A stretch of DNA of 64,000 nucleotides from Mesorhizobium sp. WSM3862 (GTDB taxonomy: Bacteria; Pseudomonadota; Alphaproteobacteria; Rhizobiales; Rhizobiaceae). Made by a program: the position numbers and the translations under genes. Positions within the stretch are counted from its first letter, which is position 1. Each line of letters starts with the position of its first letter. Below the pieces are notes generated by a model. That model had not been told where the DNA came from. It did no database searches and was given only the letters and a program-made list of their open reading frames with translations. The DNA is taken from positions 310,001-374,000 of the forward strand of contig NZ_NSGE01000006.1 in the NCBI RefSeq assembly GCF_002294985.1, in the 5' to 3' direction. Positions 1 to 7,336 of the stretch are shown here, piece after piece.

Positions 1-151
1 CCACCAGCGCGAGCGCCAGGCTAAAGCCGGGCACGCGCTGGAAGTCGGGCACCTTCTTGAGTGCCTCCAGAACCTCGATCGTGGCGATGTATCGCCATAC
101 CGATGCAACATGATTGGGGTCGGTGATATCGATCAGTTGCGGGTCGTCCAT
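1..151 (-). CDS. hypothetical phage protein, 3' end outside window
   Basis: The N-terminal 50 residues of a leftward gene are visible, beginning MDDPQLIDITDPNHVASVWR; the rest lies before base 1. Its ATG overlaps the TAA of the gene upstream (TAATG), so it is probably translationally coupled and part of the leftward early operon. I do not recognise a family. Confidence 0.6.
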   Translation of the reverse strand, partial: MDDPQLIDITDPNHVASVWRYIATIEVLEALKKVPDFQRVPGFSLALALV

Positions 152-405
152 TATGCTGCCTCCTCGTCGGGCGTGCGGTCGGTGTAGGGCGCAAAGCCCC
201 GGAACTGGATGCCGGTGTGGAGCAGCTCGCCCCACTCACCCTCGCTGTCGCGGTAGATGATGCGGCGCTCGCCATAGGCGGCCAGGCATCGCTCGACGAC
301 GCGCTCGGTATCATTGGTCACGCTAGGCAGGTCTGGCCTGCAGCGGTCCACGATGAAGACCATACCGGGCGTGATAGCGAGTTCGGTGTAGCTGGCGCGC
401 TTCAT
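151..405 (-). CDS. hypothetical early phage protein (84 aa)
   Basis: I chose the ATG at 405 (MKRASYTELAITPGMVF) because a GAGG Shine-Dalgarno lies a few bases upstream and because it overlaps the stop of the preceding gene as ATGA. The longer reading frame upstream runs antiparallel to nothing else and looks like read-through from the neighbour's frame. The protein is mixed-charge and soluble, with an acidic C-terminus. Its position suggests an accessory role in the recombination operon, but no family is recognised. Confidence 0.6.
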   Translation of the reverse strand: MKRASYTELAITPGMVFIVDRCRPDLPSVTNDTERVVERCLAAYGERRIIYRDSEGEWGELLHTGIQFRGFAPYTDRTPDEEAA

Positions 406-812
406 CGGAAACCTCGCTGGAGCTTCGGAAAGGGCCGGCTCGGCATCTTCCTTTTCCGCTTGGTCTTTCCGGTGCGCCCCTCGAGTCGCTTGGTCTTCGC
501 GATCTCGCGCTGGTCGACCGGTGTTTTGACGCCATGCGTGGGCTTGTTCAGCGCCACGATGAAGTCGAGGGCGCACGATGGCGGAATGGTGTCATGCGTT
601 TCTGGATCCCAGCGCCGTCGCTGCAGCGCCGGATCGTGATCGAACTGAACACCGTCGAGCGGGTTGAGCCGCGCGCCGCTGGGCTCCTTGCCGCCTTGGC
701 GCACCACGATCTCAAGCTTCTCGCGGACGCTCAGCGCGCGCGGCCGCCAGTTCTCGGGCGGACCGAGCACCTGGGCACTGTGGTCGGGAAGGATTGCGAT
801 CCGGCCGGCCAT
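402..812 (-). CDS. HNH-endonuclease-like protein
   Basis: 136 aa. The central segment reads QFDHDPAL, then a long insert, then H-x-VKT and a basic IAKTKRL stretch, ending in PSRPFPK. This order (D-H, downstream H, basic helix, PSRPF tail) is typical of small phage HNH nucleases found in rhizobial prophages. The CxxC zinc pairs of classical HNH proteins are absent, so it may belong to the zinc-free branch or be degenerate. It follows the RecT-like gene with a 2-base gap, which suits a recombination or packaging role. The family assignment is inference. Confidence 0.55.
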   Translation of the reverse strand: MAGRIAILPDHSAQVLGPPENWRPRALSVREKLEIVVRQGGKEPSGARLNPLDGVQFDHDPALQRRRWDPETHDTIPPSCALDFIVALNKPTHGVKTPVDQREIAKTKRLEGRTGKTKRKRKMPSRPFPKLQRGFR

Positions 813-814
813 GA

Positions 815-1921
815 TCAGCCCGCGCTCGGCGGAGTGAGCGCAGCGAGCCGCCGCGCCTTGATCTTGTCGGCCAGCTGGCGGCTGCTCTCGTCGTCGTGGA
901 ATTGAGCCTCGACGTCGAACTCGGTCCAGATTTCCTCCACGGCCGCGGTCGACTTCGCACCTTGCAGGGCGATCTGGAAATCCTCGAAGAACTTGCCGTA
1001 GTCGAAGGTCGCTGGTTGCTCCTCCTCGGCGGCTTCTGCGCCGTCGTGCATGCCCTCGACATCCTTCTCGAAACCGTTGTCGGGGATAGGGTCGATGGCG
1101 TCGAGGCTGGGCACCGGTGGCGGCGATGGCGGGGTGAGCCTTGCCTTGGGCGCAGGTTCGTCCTGGTCGTGCTCAATCAGATCGCCGGCGATCTCGCGGG
1201 CCTCGAACTCGTCGCGGACGCCGCCAAGCACGTCGCCAAATAGCTCGCGCAGACAGAAACCAGCAGCGCGCCATTGCTTCATCCGCTTGGGATGGCGGAA
1301 CCAGGAGGAATCGTTAGGCACGTCGTCCCACACATGCTGGTTGTTTTTCCAGACCTTGCCGCGACGGGTCGGGCGTTCGTCCCAAAGGCCGGCTTGCTTG
1401 GCATCCGCGACCGAATAGGCCTCGACCTTCATTTCCCCTGTGTCGGAGCGCACCGCCTTGCACCAGCCGATGGTGCGCTCGTCGACGGTGTTCATCTGGG
1501 CAACCACATCCTTGTGCAGGCCGAGATTGAGGAGCGCCTCTTTCGTCGCATCGCGCAGATAGCCCAGCTCGACCGATTTCGCTCTGCCCGACTTTCGAAC
1601 GACGTTGATCAGTCCGTCGCCGTAAAGCGCCGGCTTGCCGCCGATGACGGTAAAGCTGCGCAGCGCCACCATGGGCGGCAGGCCGAGCTCCGCGCCGGAC
1701 ATGATGACGATGGCCACGGCGCTGGTGCCCTTCTTGCCCCAACGCTTCCAGGCGTCGTCGCCGGCATCCTCAGCCGGCTCGCGACCGACAAGCGCCTGTG
1801 GCGCCAGACCGGCCTCGACGATCATGGTGGCGAGACGCCAAGTTTCCTCGATCGACTGAGGGATGATGGCGCTGATCGCGCCGCCGACCATAAGGGCCGG
1901 TAACTGTGCCCGTTCGTTCAT
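815..1921 (-). CDS. RecT-family single-strand annealing protein-like
   Basis: 368 aa from the ATG at 1921 (MNERAQLPALMVGGAIS), which has a GAGG ribosome site and an ATGA overlap with the upstream gene. Residues about 70-110 carry the RecT hallmark: a GAELGLPPMVALRSF helix followed by VIGGKPALYGDGL and an S-G/R turn. RecT-like proteins anneal complementary single strands and drive phage recombination, usually with a 5'-3' exonuclease; none is visible here and it may lie before base 1. The C-terminal third is acidic and proline-rich, suggesting a protein-interaction tail. Assignment is by motif pattern only. Confidence 0.6.
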   Translation of the reverse strand: MNERAQLPALMVGGAISAIIPQSIEETWRLATMIVEAGLAPQALVGREPAEDAGDDAWKRWGKKGTSAVAIVIMSGAELGLPPMVALRSFTVIGGKPALYGDGLINVVRKSGRAKSVELGYLRDATKEALLNLGLHKDVVAQMNTVDERTIGWCKAVRSDTGEMKVEAYSVADAKQAGLWDERPTRRGKVWKNNQHVWDDVPNDSSWFRHPKRMKQWRAAGFCLRELFGDVLGGVRDEFEAREIAGDLIEHDQDEPAPKARLTPPSPPPVPSLDAIDPIPDNGFEKDVEGMHDGAEAAEEEQPATFDYGKFFEDFQIALQGAKSTAAVEEIWTEFDVEAQFHDDESSRQLADKIKARRLAALTPPSAG

Positions 1922-2103
1922 TTCCGATCCTCGGGGTTGAAGCTGTTGGCGCGCCACGTCCGGCGCATCTCGTTTTGCTCGATGCGCATGTCGTTCCATG
2001 CGAACCAGAAGGCGGTGGGGACTTCGCGGAAAAGCCGCCTCAAAGCGGCGCTGATCATCACGGGGAGCCAGAAAATGACGATGGCAACGCGGACCAAGCT
2101 CAT
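1918..2103 (-). CDS. small membrane-anchored phage protein
   Basis: 61 aa from ATG 2103 (MSLVRVAIVIFWLPVMISAALRR is the N-terminal part). One hydrophobic segment at residues 3-22 is followed by a positively charged face and a soluble polar tail, giving a bitopic topology with a cytoplasmic tail likely. Stop and downstream start overlap as ATGA. Function unknown. Confidence 0.55.
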   Translation of the reverse strand: MSLVRVAIVIFWLPVMISAALRRLFREVPTAFWFAWNDMRIEQNEMRRTWRANSFNPEDRK

Positions 2104-2105
2104 GG

Positions 2106-2417
2106 CTATTTGTCCACGTCGTCGAAGATCGACCGGTTGCCGTTCTCGTCGAGCAGCGTGCCGTCTGGCGCCCATACGTGCCGGCCGTTCGGATGCTTGG
2201 CCGCGCGCTGCTCGTCGGTGCGCTTGTCGATGCCGACGATCGAGATCTTGGCGACGTCGGAATGATCCTTGATCTCGGCTACCGTGACCGATGTCTCGCG
2301 GCCGCGCATCGGCACCATCACCCGGGCGCCGACAGCCACATCGAATGCGCCTGCGAAATAGTCATAAGTCTTGTCGCTCTCGCCGAATTTCACGGCGACG
2401 ATCTTCTGGTGGGTCAT
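2106..2417 (-). CDS. hypothetical phage protein (103 aa)
   Basis: Starts at ATG 2417 (MTHQKIVAVKFGESDKTYDY), overlapping the previous stop as ATGA. The sequence looks like a small beta-rich domain (VGARVMVPMRGRETSVTVAEI), followed by a short acidic tail ending FDDVDK. Proteins of this shape recur in rhizobial phage recombination operons, but I cannot name a function. Confidence 0.6.
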   Translation of the reverse strand: MTHQKIVAVKFGESDKTYDYFAGAFDVAVGARVMVPMRGRETSVTVAEIKDHSDVAKISIVGIDKRTDEQRAAKHPNGRHVWAPDGTLLDENGNRSIFDDVDK

Positions 2418-3535
2418 GCTGCCCTCTTGTCTGGAACCCGTTCCATGCCGGCTGGCAGGGCGGCGTCTTTGTTGCGCGCGATGCGGCCGGCGATCTTCTC
2501 GACCGCCTCCCGCACCTCCGGCTCGTCTTTCAGGGCCATGACCAGCGCGTCGTAATCGGTGATGTTCGCGACCCAATAGGTGTGCAGGGACATCTTGGCG
2601 CCGGTCCTGCCGGCGAAGACCGGACGGGCTTGTGCCTCACGTGCAGCTTGCAGCGCACGCTCGCTCAGCCGCTTGGCCTCCGCCTCGGCTTCGATCTGCA
2701 AGGCCTCCTGCTCGCTCTCCTGCGCGAATGAAGACGCGATGCCGGGGGAGGTGCTGGCTTCACGCCGGGCCTTCTCCTCCTCGACCGCGCGCGCTGCGTC
2801 GGCCGCCCGCTGCTCAGCCGCTTCTGCCTCGCGCCGAATGCGATCGGCGTCCTCGCGGGCCTTGCGCTGGCGATCCTGCTCCTGGCGGTCGAGTTCTTTC
2901 AGCCACGCTTCACCATGCTTTTTCAGCTTCTTGGCGAGGTCCTTGGCATCGGTGCGCAGATCGCGCCATTTGTCATCGACGGCGTTGCCGCCATCGAGCC
3001 AAGGGCGCTTCTCGACGTTGAATTGTTCGTCGGCCTTGTTGGCGATGCCGGCGAGCCGCTTTGCCCAGACGCCCGCCTGATCGGCCTGCTCTTGGGTGCT
3101 GATCGGCTTTTTCAGGAAGCCCTCGACCGTTTCCTTCTCGGCCGCCAGTTCCAGGGTCAGGTCGTTGTGCAGGTCGCCTGTCTTGGCAGGGAGGTTGTGC
3201 TCCTTCGAAACCGGCGGCGGGTCATCTGGCCAAGGCTCGCCGGCCAGCACGGAATGATAGAGCGCTTCGGTGATCGGGTTGCGGCAAGCATAGTTCCAGA
3301 CCTTGTCGGCCTCCGCTTCCTTGCCGCCCTGCAGGCAGATGACACTGCCCGCCGCGTCGCGCCAGATGGCAACGGGAACCAGGGGCGCATCCTTGAACGG
3401 ACGGTTCCTGAAAAAACCCGACTCCGGGCTGTCGGCCGAAGGGGCGAGCAGGAGCAGCTGATCGTGGGTCAGCTCGCGATATCCGCCCGCCAGCTTCAAT
3501 GCCTGACGCCACCATGCGTATTGGTCCGCCGTCAT
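2414..3535 (-). CDS. long coiled-coil phage protein
   Basis: 373 aa from ATG 3535, with an AAGGA site upstream. Residues about 1-110 look globular (WRQALKLAGGYRELTHDQLLLL). A highly charged helical region of about 180 residues follows, rich in K, E, R, Q and A, and reads as a coiled coil. The C-terminal 90 residues (SLHTYWVANITDYDALVMALK) look like a compact domain. It is the first gene of the leftward early operon and is preceded by a CI-type operator at 3563-3579. The position next to RecT hints at recombination or host-nuclease inhibition, but this is inference. Confidence 0.65.
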   Translation of the reverse strand: MTADQYAWWRQALKLAGGYRELTHDQLLLLAPSADSPESGFFRNRPFKDAPLVPVAIWRDAAGSVICLQGGKEAEADKVWNYACRNPITEALYHSVLAGEPWPDDPPPVSKEHNLPAKTGDLHNDLTLELAAEKETVEGFLKKPISTQEQADQAGVWAKRLAGIANKADEQFNVEKRPWLDGGNAVDDKWRDLRTDAKDLAKKLKKHGEAWLKELDRQEQDRQRKAREDADRIRREAEAAEQRAADAARAVEEEKARREASTSPGIASSFAQESEQEALQIEAEAEAKRLSERALQAAREAQARPVFAGRTGAKMSLHTYWVANITDYDALVMALKDEPEVREAVEKIAGRIARNKDAALPAGMERVPDKRAA

Positions 3536-3562
3536 CCGTCTGTTTCCTTTTGTGTTACACGT

Positions 3563-3579
3563 GAAACCATTTTGGCAAC
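3563..3579. promoter_or_regulatory. CI-type operator upstream of leftward early operon
   Basis: GAAACCATTTTGGCAAC, a degenerate copy of the 17-bp near-palindrome GTAACCAATTTGGTTAC. It lies 28 bases before the start of the coiled-coil gene. Reading leftward, a TTGTGT box spans its outer edge, so a bound repressor would block this promoter. Confidence 0.6.
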
Positions 3580-3789
3580 ACAATGGGCGCGACAAAGCGG
3601 TCGCGGGGTGCAGTGCTGCTTAGATCGGGAGAACCCGGCCGAGCTGGTGCGGGCGAATGGTGCGGGGGGTCACACCAGCCCGGCCGGGGGCACGCAGATA
3701 CTCAACACATGACCGCGAGGCGTGATGGGAAAATACAACCAGGGGCAACTGGGCCATCGGTCTAGCGATCCTTCTGCGTGATCAGGATC

Positions 3790-3806
3790 GTAACCGATTT
3801 GGTATC
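3790..3806. promoter_or_regulatory. CI-type operator just after the repressor stop
   Basis: GTAACCGATTTGGTATC. Together with the next site it lies between the repressor gene and the leftward operon. The two sites are 30 bp centre to centre, close to three helical turns. Confidence 0.6.
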
Positions 3807-3819
3807 TTTTGCAAGGGGT

Positions 3820-3836
3820 GTTTCCGAAATGGTTAC
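3820..3836. promoter_or_regulatory. CI-type operator just after the repressor stop
   Basis: GTTTCCGAAATGGTTAC. The right half-site is perfect (TGGTTAC) and the left is diverged. It is phased about 30 bp from the site at 3790, matching the 29-bp spacing seen in the CI/Cro intergenic region. Confidence 0.55.
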
Positions 3837-3858
3837 ACTGCGAGCAAAAAAAAGCAGA

Positions 3859-4464
3859 TCAGAGTGTGGAAATCCTGAGCCGAGCGCGGCCAATGACCTT
3901 CAAGTCCGCCGGCTGCACGGTTTCGTTGGTCGCCGCGGGGTTGTCGCTGTGGACCTGAACGGCGCCTGTCGTCGTGGGCGAAAGGTAGCGCCATTGCACC
4001 GCGCCTGCGATCTCCAGGGCGAAGAGGCCCGGTCGATTGGGGATGTTGTCGTCCAGATCGATCACAAGCGCATCCCCTTTGGCAACAATGCCATTGGCCT
4101 GGTACGCGTCGACCATCATGAACCGAAGGTTGTGGCCCTCCGAGTTCGGCAGCATCCGCGTCAAAAACTCTGGATCGATCACCAGTCCTGGCGCTGCCGG
4201 GCGGCTCTTCCCGGCGGAAATCTCGAATACGTGGCTGAATTTGCTTACGTCCACCTCCGCAAGCTCTGGAAACATAAGCTCTTCCGGCCTCACGTTGAGG
4301 TGCGGCGCGATTCGCTCTGCCCACTTCAAGGTGAGCTTGCGTCCATTGGGGCCGTCTTCTTCTTCCAAACGGCCCATCTGCGGCCTTGTGGTGCCAACGC
4401 GACGCGCCAGCTCGGCCTTGCTGATCCCAGCCTTTTCCCGGAAGTGCTTAATTCCATTCGCCAT
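3859..4464 (-). CDS. CI-like phage repressor, HTH plus LexA-like C-terminus
   Basis: 201 aa from ATG 4464 (MANGIKHFREKAGISKAELA). Residues 5-60 form an XRE-type helix-turn-helix (ISKAELARRVGTTRPQMGRLE). Residues about 115-201 look like the S24/LexA C-terminal fold, with GDALVIDLDDN, a PGLFALEI strand, SDNPAA and a final KVIGRARL strand. The usual G-D-S-M nucleophile turn is replaced by VDAYQANG and I see no lysine at the second catalytic position, so autocleavage looks unlikely. The gene is divergent from a Cro-like gene with two operators between them, the standard lysogeny-switch layout. It is the best candidate to bind the operators found across the window. Confidence 0.85.
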   Translation of the reverse strand: MANGIKHFREKAGISKAELARRVGTTRPQMGRLEEEDGPNGRKLTLKWAERIAPHLNVRPEELMFPELAEVDVSKFSHVFEISAGKSRPAAPGLVIDPEFLTRMLPNSEGHNLRFMMVDAYQANGIVAKGDALVIDLDDNIPNRPGLFALEIAGAVQWRYLSPTTTGAVQVHSDNPAATNETVQPADLKVIGRARLRISTL

Positions 4465-4500
4465 ATCAATGCGGTAGCTCAAAACGAATTCGTGCGAAAC

Positions 4501-4517
4501 TGTGCCAATTTGGTTAC
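4501..4517. promoter_or_regulatory. operator in the CI/Cro switch (repressor side)
   Basis: TGTGCCAATTTGGTTAC. The right half-site matches the consensus. It lies 37 bases upstream of the repressor start, between the two divergent genes. Confidence 0.7.
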
Positions 4518-4529
4518 AAACCTTGACGT

Positions 4530-4546
4530 GTAACCAAATTGGTGAC
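4530..4546. promoter_or_regulatory. operator in the CI/Cro switch (Cro side)
   Basis: GTAACCAAATTGGTGAC, one mismatch from a perfect palindrome. A TTGACG box at 4523-4528 precedes it in the rightward direction, so the operator would sit in the spacer of the cro promoter. I see no strong -10 box there. Confidence 0.7.
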
Positions 4547-4557
4547 AAAACCCGGCC

Positions 4558-4794
4558 ATGGAAAACCTGCATCAACTGACGAAATGGCGTTTGGACCGCA
4601 ATCTGAGCGCTGCCGACGTGGGCCGGATGATCGATTGTACGCGGCTGACAGTCGATCGGTACGAGGCCGGCCGGATGCCCAGGCAACCATATCTCGACCG
4701 CATCGTCGTTATGTCCGACGGTGAGGTGAACGCAAACCACTGGTTGGGCAGGGAGGCGGCAGATGTCGTTGCACGGCGCCGGACTCCGGCTTGA
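4558..4794 (+). CDS. Cro-like HTH regulator
   Basis: 78 aa (MENLHQLTKWRLDRNLSAAD). The helix-turn-helix spans residues about 15-45 (LSAADVGRMIDCTRLTVDRY), followed by a short tail. It is the first rightward gene, divergent from the CI-like repressor, with two shared operators in the 93-bp gap. A Cro-type protein would compete for these sites and promote lytic growth. Assignment rests on position and fold pattern. Confidence 0.7.
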   Translation: MENLHQLTKWRLDRNLSAADVGRMIDCTRLTVDRYEAGRMPRQPYLDRIVVMSDGEVNANHWLGREAADVVARRRTPA

Positions 4795-4906
4795 CCCGAG
4801 ATACGATCAGCACGGTTCCTCGTTCCGTCCGAAATTGGTCGGCGCGTTCAACAACTTCCCAGGCCGCAACTCCAAGCGGTTTCCAGCAATCATCGTCGTG
4901 GGCCAT
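4709..4906 (-). CDS. possible small leftward gene antisense to cro end
   Basis: 65 aa from ATG 4906, preceded by AAGGGG at good spacing. The N-terminal half (MAHDDDCWKPLGVAAWEVVE) reads like a real soluble protein, but the last 25 residues are Pro/Arg-rich and overlap cro on the other strand. It may mark a leftward transcript that would run antisense through cro into the repressor. Doubtful. Confidence 0.3.
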   Translation of the reverse strand: MAHDDDCWKPLGVAAWEVVERADQFRTERGTVLIVSRVKPESGAVQRHLPPPCPTSGLRSPHRRT

Positions 4907-5023
4907 CGGCTTTCCCCTTGCGGTTGTAGCGATGATGGCGGGGAAATTGTTGGATGTGTCCGACAAGGCATCCGAGAATCCCGATGGGTCGTCGTTCCTT
5001 CTCCTGTTTTTTGTGAGGAATCG

Positions 5024-5314
5024 ATGCAGGACATCGCTGCAGAGCTACAACAGGTGGTGTTCAAAGCCGCCGGAACCATCAAGCCAGGCATGGGCATCAA
5101 AGCTCAGATCAACGCCGCTTGTGACGCGCTGGGCTACCCGCGCGGCCACTGGCGGGTGAGGGAGGCCTGGTATGGCACGGCTTCCAACTGGAACGGCAAA
5201 GCCATCTTCGACCTCCTCGGCCGTTACAACCGCTTGTGCCAAAAGACTGGCTCCGATGTTGAGCCAGTTAACGATCCTGTAGCCGTCATCGCGAAAGCTT
5301 CGAACACAGGCTGA
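5024..5314 (+). CDS. conserved early phage protein, possible regulator
   Basis: 96 aa from ATG 5024 (MQDIAAELQQVVFKAAGTIK), with a GAGGA site. The core (IKAQINAACDALGYPRGHWR, then VREAWYG) looks like a compact helical DNA-binding protein. Proteins like this often follow Cro in rhizobial prophages, where a CII-type activator might be expected. A longer rightward frame upstream is not supported by a ribosome site. Function is inferred from position only. Confidence 0.6.
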   Translation: MQDIAAELQQVVFKAAGTIKPGMGIKAQINAACDALGYPRGHWRVREAWYGTASNWNGKAIFDLLGRYNRLCQKTGSDVEPVNDPVAVIAKASNTG

Positions 5315-5369
5315 TTTTGACGGAGGTGTGATTTCCTCCGCCAATTACTTCGGCCTTAGGTCCGCACGC

Positions 5370-5390
5370 AATGTTTCAAGTTGAAACATT
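5370..5390. repeat. 21-bp perfect palindrome
   Basis: Inverted arms AATGTTTCAA and TTGAAACATT around a single G. It lies 19 bases before the start of the gene at 5410 and partly abuts its GAGGAGG site. It is unlike the CI-type operators and has no T-run, so a binding site for a different regulator is more likely than a terminator. Confidence 0.6.
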
Positions 5391-5409
5391 CCGAGGAGGT
5401 TTAATAAAA

Positions 5410-5619
5410 ATGAAGCAGACTGACGGCGGGCAGGCGGTAAACGGTGAAGTAAAGACAGTTATGGCCGGGTTTTGTCAAACAGCAAGAAGCATTGGATCGG
5501 CTGCCGCCGAGCGAAGTGCAACTGTGCATCTTGTAGCAGCAGCGGCATATCTGGGAGAAACCGTCGGCCCCACCATGACTAAACAGATCCTGTCGGCGGT
5601 AATGGCGTCGATCGGATAG
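5410..5619 (+). CDS. hypothetical small phage protein
   Basis: 69 aa from ATG 5410 (MKQTDGGQAVNGEVKTVMAG). The start is fixed by a strong GAGGAGGT site 10-17 bases upstream. The protein is alanine-rich and moderately hydrophobic in its C-terminal half, without a clear membrane segment. It sits between the early regulator and the replication gene. No family recognised. Confidence 0.6.
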   Translation: MKQTDGGQAVNGEVKTVMAGFCQTARSIGSAAAERSATVHLVAAAAYLGETVGPTMTKQILSAVMASIG

Positions 5620-5699
5620 GCAATGAACTACCAGATAGAACGGCAATACCATTTGTAGCTTGTAGGATTGCCGCTCCTCGCAGTTGAGAGAGCGACGGC

Positions 5700-6635
5700 A
5701 TGACTATCATTACCCGCAAGCGTGCGGACCAGTACGCCATCATCCCGAACGCTGTCGCCAGTGACGACAGGCTGACGTTCGAGGAGCGTGGCGTGCTGGT
5801 CTACTTGCTGGCGAAGCCGCACGACTGGAACGTGTCGGTCAAGAACCTCCAGAACCAGGGGGGCATCGGCCGCGACAAGGTCTATCGGATCCTCCAGAAG
5901 CTGGAGGAGGTCGGCTATCTCAAGCGCGAACAGACCAAGAGCTCAGACGGCCGCTTCGGGGCCTACAATTACATCGTCCATGATGATGCTGTGCCCGAGA
6001 GCCTGCCGCTGCCGCGTCCTGAAAATCAGGAAGCGGGCGCACCGCGTCCTGAAAACACGGAAACGGCCTCACCGCTTCCTGAAAAACCGGTAACTGGAAA
6101 TCCGCTTAACGGTGAAGCCGACACATACAAAGAACCTATTGAACAAAATCTACCCCCCTCACCCCCTTCCAGGGGGGGTCTTGGAGATGATTTTGGGAAA
6201 TTGGTTTCTGGCTATCCAGCGGACAAGGTAGGCGATCTCGACACTGCGTTAAGGGCCTACCGCGGTCTGACCGACGTCGAGCGGGGTCAGGCGTCGGCAT
6301 GCATGGCGCTGTTCGTCCGCGCCATGATCCTGCGCGGTGTTCGCGTGCCGAAGCTTGCGACATACCTCAGCGAGCGTCGGTTCGCCGAGTTCGATGGCGC
6401 TCCCGACATCGACAAGGACGGGCATTTCGTCATCACACCGGATCGGCCGGAGTGGCGGGATTGGCTGGGCTCGATCCGCGCCAAGTACGGCGAAGCCGGC
6501 GTGCAGACGTCGATCCGTCATCGAAAAATCGTGAGAGAGACACGCTGGCCACCCGATCTTTCGCTTGCCAATGGTGTAACCAATTTGGCAACATCTGGAA
6601 CCAGAACGGATACTGCTTCGGCGGCTCGGGCATGA
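5700..6635 (+). CDS. replication initiator-like helix-turn-helix protein
   Basis: 311 aa. Residues 10-95 form a winged-helix domain of the phage O/RepA-loader kind (LTFEERGVLVYLLAKPHDWN, then GIGRDKVYRILQKLEEVGYL). A proline-rich linker at about 100-155 contains three near-repeats of RPENxE and LPEK, encoded by three DNA iterons. The C-terminal half is a second soluble domain. As in lambda O, the origin probably lies inside the gene. The gene ends ATGA into the next gene and has a CI-type operator near its 3' end. Confidence 0.65.
   Translation: MTIITRKRADQYAIIPNAVASDDRLTFEERGVLVYLLAKPHDWNVSVKNLQNQGGIGRDKVYRILQKLEEVGYLKREQTKSSDGRFGAYNYIVHDDAVPESLPLPRPENQEAGAPRPENTETASPLPEKPVTGNPLNGEADTYKEPIEQNLPPSPPSRGGLGDDFGKLVSGYPADKVGDLDTALRAYRGLTDVERGQASACMALFVRAMILRGVRVPKLATYLSERRFAEFDGAPDIDKDGHFVITPDRPEWRDWLGSIRAKYGEAGVQTSIRHRKIVRETRWPPDLSLANGVTNLATSGTRTDTASAARA
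6012..6090 (+). repeat. three iterons at exact 30-bp period, candidate replication origin
   Basis: CCGCGTCCTGAAAATCAGG at 6012, CCGCGTCCTGAAAACACGG at 6042 and CCGCTTCCTGAAAAACCGG at 6072. All share CCGCKTCCTGAAAA and are phased exactly 30 bp. A less GC-rich stretch follows (about 6120-6150, then 6185-6210). This is the arrangement of an in-gene phage origin bound by the encoded initiator. Confidence 0.6.
6576..6592. promoter_or_regulatory. CI-type operator inside the replication gene 3' end
   Basis: GTAACCAATTTGGCAAC, two mismatches from the perfect palindrome, located 40 bases before the start of the next gene. It is coding for the initiator and could also silence a promoter or act as a transcription block. 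Confidence 0.6.
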
Positions 6636-7336
6636 TGAAGATGAAACGCCTTTTTCTCGATACGCCCGCAGAGCTGGAGAAGCGGATCGACCGCTTCATC
6701 GAGCACATGCGGCATGCCGAGGACATCTTCTTCACCAAGAACAAGCGAGGCCTGCCTACGCCGCGCGACCTGCTCTGGATACTGTTTGCCGACGCCGTCG
6801 ACACGGCCCGAAACGTGCCCGACGTCGAACGCCGCATGGTCTCCAAGGTCGGATCGGCTATGCCCTCGTCGCGAGAGACCGAGCATCAGGCCTATGTGCG
6901 CGAGCTGTCGCGCATGGCCGACGGGATGCCACAGTACGACAGCACCGAAGTTCGCATCGTGGTTCACCAGTCGGCCGCCGATCGCATGGTCGACATCATG
7001 GACCTTCTCCGCTTCGTGCGGGCAGGGCGGCAAGGGCAAGACGCGCAGCGCTACAAGCGGACGTTCCTGGCGCATGCCGGCGGCCACGGCGTCGAGTTCT
7101 GCACCCGCGTCTGGGACCGGCATCGCGTCGAGGTCATGTCGAGGCAGGCGCTGCACGACGTCAAGAGCCGGGTCCTCGGCCAGATCCTGGTCGGCATCGA
7201 GAAGGAGTTCGGCCTGGTTCGCACCAGCCGCAGTTTCCGGCGCAAGACCGTTCGGGAAATCGACCAGCTTCGAAGGGAACGCAAGCGCGAGGAGAAACGT
7301 CGCCGGCGTGAGGAGCAGGAAAACAATGCCGGTTGA
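6632..7336 (+). CDS. hypothetical phage protein with basic coiled tail
   Basis: 234 aa from ATG 6632, overlapping the previous stop as ATGA. Residues 1-190 are soluble and helical (RDLLWILFADAVDTARNV). The last 45 residues are very basic with alternating E, R and K, a likely nucleic-acid-binding helix. Position right after the initiator suggests a replication accessory protein, but no helicase or loader motif is seen. Confidence 0.6.
   Translation: MMKMKRLFLDTPAELEKRIDRFIEHMRHAEDIFFTKNKRGLPTPRDLLWILFADAVDTARNVPDVERRMVSKVGSAMPSSRETEHQAYVRELSRMADGMPQYDSTEVRIVVHQSAADRMVDIMDLLRFVRAGRQGQDAQRYKRTFLAHAGGHGVEFCTRVWDRHRVEVMSRQALHDVKSRVLGQILVGIEKEFGLVRTSRSFRRKTVREIDQLRRERKREEKRRRREEQENNAG

Larger units (their letters stand above)
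3536..3858. other. regulatory gap between the repressor and the leftward operon
   Basis: No convincing gene. The stretch holds three copies of the CI-type operator (3563-3579, 3790-3806, 3820-3836) and the promoter region of the leftward early operon. Between about 3600 and 3770 I see nothing else recognisable. Confidence 0.6.

Noticed and set aside
4791..5159. Rightward TTG-started frame after cro
   Set aside because: Low-complexity Ser/Arg-rich translation and it overlaps the better-supported gene at 5024 in another frame.
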